Origin: an uncultured Verrucomicrobiales bacterium
Lineage (GTDB): Bacteria > Verrucomicrobiota > Verrucomicrobiia > Verrucomicrobiales > DEV007
Direction of reading: 5' to 3'
DNA length: 6,411 nucleotides
Assembly (NCBI GenBank): GCA_937893785.1
Contig: CALCSP010000769.1
Location: 1-6,411, forward strand
Under the pieces are notes generated by a model. It was given only the letters and a program-made list of their open reading frames with translations. It did no database searches and was not told the DNA's origin. Every line of letters starts with the position of its first letter. Positions within the stretch are counted from its first letter, which is position 1. Position numbers and translations under genes: made by a program. Below, piece by piece: positions 4,756-6,411 of the stretch.

Positions 4756-6411
4756 TATTGTCTCACCCGGTAATAACGATAGTCGGCCCTTGAGGCCGTG
4801 AGATCATCAACAACGATCTTGCCGCCAATTACAGAGTATGAAGTAGACGGTATGGTGCTCCATTTTTTCAAGTCACTGGACCATTCGACACTGAAATGTT
4901 CCTGGTCAGATTCCGTGAGGGGATGTCCGTCCTGATCACCGAAGCGTAGACGAAACCCTCCATCATCTATCGGTCCGACCGGTTCCACAATTTGAGGGGT
5001 TAGGACATAGATTGATGCGTTGCCACTGACTACGAATCCTGCACTATTACTAACGGTTACCGAATAGTTTCCGATATCGGCTCTGCTCTCTGCTGACAGG
5101 GAAAGCGTACTGCCGGTCGCGCCCGGTATATTCACTCCATCCTTAAGCCATTGATAGCTCATTGGCTCATTGCTCACGCCACTAACGCTTAGTAATGTGC
5201 TTTCCCCAAAGTCGACCGTTTCGCTTTTTGGTACCACACTCAGAACAGGGGGGAGAGTCGATAGGATGGCATTGGAAATGCTCAGCGTGAGAGCACTTGC
5301 GCTTCCAGAATTTTGCTTGGTATTGCAGAAAACGATAATCCCCAGTTCAAGGTCAGGGAAAAGACGCACATGAGTGCCGGCACCGAGTTGGGCTCCGCTC
5401 TTCATTACGGAAGGCACATTTTGACTATTTCTATTTCTCAAAGAATTCCATCCCATTGCATAGTTCCATGACGTGTCTGGCCGGCTCCACAGGGTCTGCA
5501 AGCTTGCAGGGGAGAGGATTTCTCCTGCCATTAACTTGTTACAGAACAGGGCCATTTCCTCGGCTGATGCTTCGAGTCCGCCACCAAGGACTTTCCAGCT
5601 AGTATTGTCTGCTGAAACAACGCTGTTGTTATGGAAGACTTTGGTGCGAAAATAATTACCATCTCCGCGATCTTCTACCTGTAAGGTTGGAAGACCGATT
5701 CCGGTTCCCATATATTGATCGATAAGTTCACTTATCGATTTGCCCGTAGCACCCTCCATGGCGGCTCCCAGTAAAGTGTAGCCGTGAGTGCTGTAATGAT
5801 AATAAGGGGAAGTGGTATCTCCATTTTGTGCCGAATCTGTTGCCGCATTGGCAACCAAAGCGCGGTCCCAGAATAAAGGGGAAGCAGATAATGCGGTGTT
5901 ATATTGCAGATTAACAGCGGTATTATAGCTGGAAGTCGAAGCTGGACTCTCGGGTTTTAATAACCTGTCGGCATTCCCCCAAGGTAAATAATGGCCGACC
6001 TGGCTCCGGCATGAGGCCAGGTCATTCAGAGTATGTGCATGATGACTAGGCAGCATGGCGACATAGTCTGAAGTTTGTGCTGTGGGGTCAATCAGGCCTA
6101 ACTCATCGAGCTTATAAAGCAATACTCCGCCAACTGCCTTACTGACAGATGCAAGCCTGTTAATCGTCTTTGCAGAATACCAGGTGCCATCATCATCCTG
6201 ATAACCAAACCCGCGCTTATAGAGGATTTTGCCTTGATGGACAACAGCTACCCCCAGACCGTCAATATTGTTGGTATCAAGGATTGTCTGAGAAAGCTCG
6301 TCAACGGTTGAGCGCAGCGGCCAGTCATGGCGATCATTATTTTGTCGCCATACACCGGCATAACGAATGCCCGAGCTGGTATTATATTCCTCGAAATCTG
6401 TGAGTCGGTAT
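4752..6411 (-). CDS. BTRD1-like repeat / beta-lactamase-like serine hydrolase / Ig-like protein, 5' end outside window
   Basis: The frame is open to the right edge, giving 552 complete codons plus a partial one; numbering here starts at the codon 6408-6410. A TTG at 6120-6122 is internal and not the start. Residues 1-30 ('YRLTDFEEY', 'GIRYAGVWRQ', then W30) match a copy of the BTRD1 repeat. A class C beta-lactamase-like (PF00144) domain follows at about 36-385. It contains the catalytic S88-V-S-K91, the second motif Y206-S-T, 'GGGLEASAEEMALFCNKL', the third motif K337-S-G and 'LFPDLELGIIVFCNT'. The Y-S-T form is also found in LACTB-type serine proteases, so a peptidase or esterase is likelier than antibiotic resistance. 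Residues about 386-471 form a cysteine-free Ig-like domain ('SYQWLKDGVNIPGATGSTL', 'ADIGNYSVTVSNSAG'). Residues about 481-552 are a C-terminal module ('FSVEWSSDLKKWSTI' ... 'YYRVRQY'). It should be exported, but the signal peptide lies outside the window. Confidence 0.92.
   Translation of the reverse strand, partial: YRLTDFEEYNTSSGIRYAGVWRQNNDRHDWPLRSTVDELSQTILDTNNIDGLGVAVVHQGKILYKRGFGYQDDDGTWYSAKTINRLASVSKAVGGVLLYKLDELGLIDPTAQTSDYVAMLPSHHAHTLNDLASCRSQVGHYLPWGNADRLLKPESPASTSSYNTAVNLQYNTALSASPLFWDRALVANAATDSAQNGDTTSPYYHYSTHGYTLLGAAMEGATGKSISELIDQYMGTGIGLPTLQVEDRGDGNYFRTKVFHNNSVVSADNTSWKVLGGGLEASAEEMALFCNKLMAGEILSPASLQTLWSRPDTSWNYAMGWNSLRNRNSQNVPSVMKSGAQLGAGTHVRLFPDLELGIIVFCNTKQNSGSASALTLSISNAILSTLPPVLSVVPKSETVDFGESTLLSVSGVSNEPMSYQWLKDGVNIPGATGSTLSLSAESRADIGNYSVTVSNSAGFVVSGNASIYVLTPQIVEPVGPIDDGGFRLRFGDQDGHPLTESDQEHFSVEWSSDLKKWSTIPSTSYSVIGGKIVVDDLTASRADYRYYRVRQY

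Noticed and set aside
4690..4773. A 27-codon plus-strand ORF starting at ATG 4690
   Set aside because: It has no ribosome binding site, overlaps the end of the minus-strand hydrolase gene and resembles nothing known.
6120..6122. TTG as start of the serine hydrolase gene
   Set aside because: Starting there would remove the catalytic S-V-S-K motif, which is encoded just upstream in the same open frame (6138-6149).
4752..6411. Antibiotic-resistance beta-lactamase
   Set aside because: The fold and SxxK motif match, but the Y-S-T motif, the BTRD1-like repeat, the Ig-like domain and the C-terminal module are not features of resistance enzymes.

Overview
The window looks like chromosomal DNA from the Planctomycetes-Verrucomicrobia group, most likely a verrucomicrobium. 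The reasons are the paired PSD1 (DUF1553) and DUF1501 genes, a secreted SGNH hydrolase of a type common in that group, and a secreted enzyme ending in a cysteine-free Ig-like domain plus a short C-terminal module of the form 'SxDxxxW...YYRVR'. No RNA gene, CRISPR array, insertion sequence or complete mobile element was seen. All intergenic gaps are shorter than 140 bp.

Layout from left to right: (1) bases 1-1296, plus strand, the 3' part of a PSD1-domain gene whose 5' end lies outside the window. (2) 1306-2712, plus strand, a DUF1501 protein with a twin-arginine signal, 9 bp downstream and surely in the same operon. (3) 2743-3351, minus strand, convergent with the operon, a secreted 202-residue protein of unknown function. 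(4) A 137-bp divergent gap containing a G-rich tract of the G-quadruplex type and a strong Shine-Dalgarno sequence in an unexpected place. (5) 3489-4664, plus strand, a secreted SGNH/GDSL-type hydrolase with a C-terminal beta-rich domain. (6) 4752-6411, minus strand, the 3' part of a multi-domain serine hydrolase (beta-lactamase-like fold) that runs off the right edge.

Every protein whose N-terminus is inside the window carries an export signal, so this is a block of envelope or extracellular functions. The PSD1/DUF1501 pair is a recurring but biochemically uncharacterised secreted system. The SGNH protein is probably a carbohydrate or other ester hydrolase. The right-hand gene joins a repeat resembling bacterial tandem repeat domain 1 (BTRD1) to a class C beta-lactamase-like domain, an Ig-like domain and a C-terminal module. 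Its repeat plus hydrolase arrangement recalls polyglycine hydrolases, which makes it the most interesting object here. Genes 3 and 6 share a similar C-terminal motif, suggesting a common secretion or surface-sorting fate. No direct functional link between the five genes can be demonstrated from the sequence.
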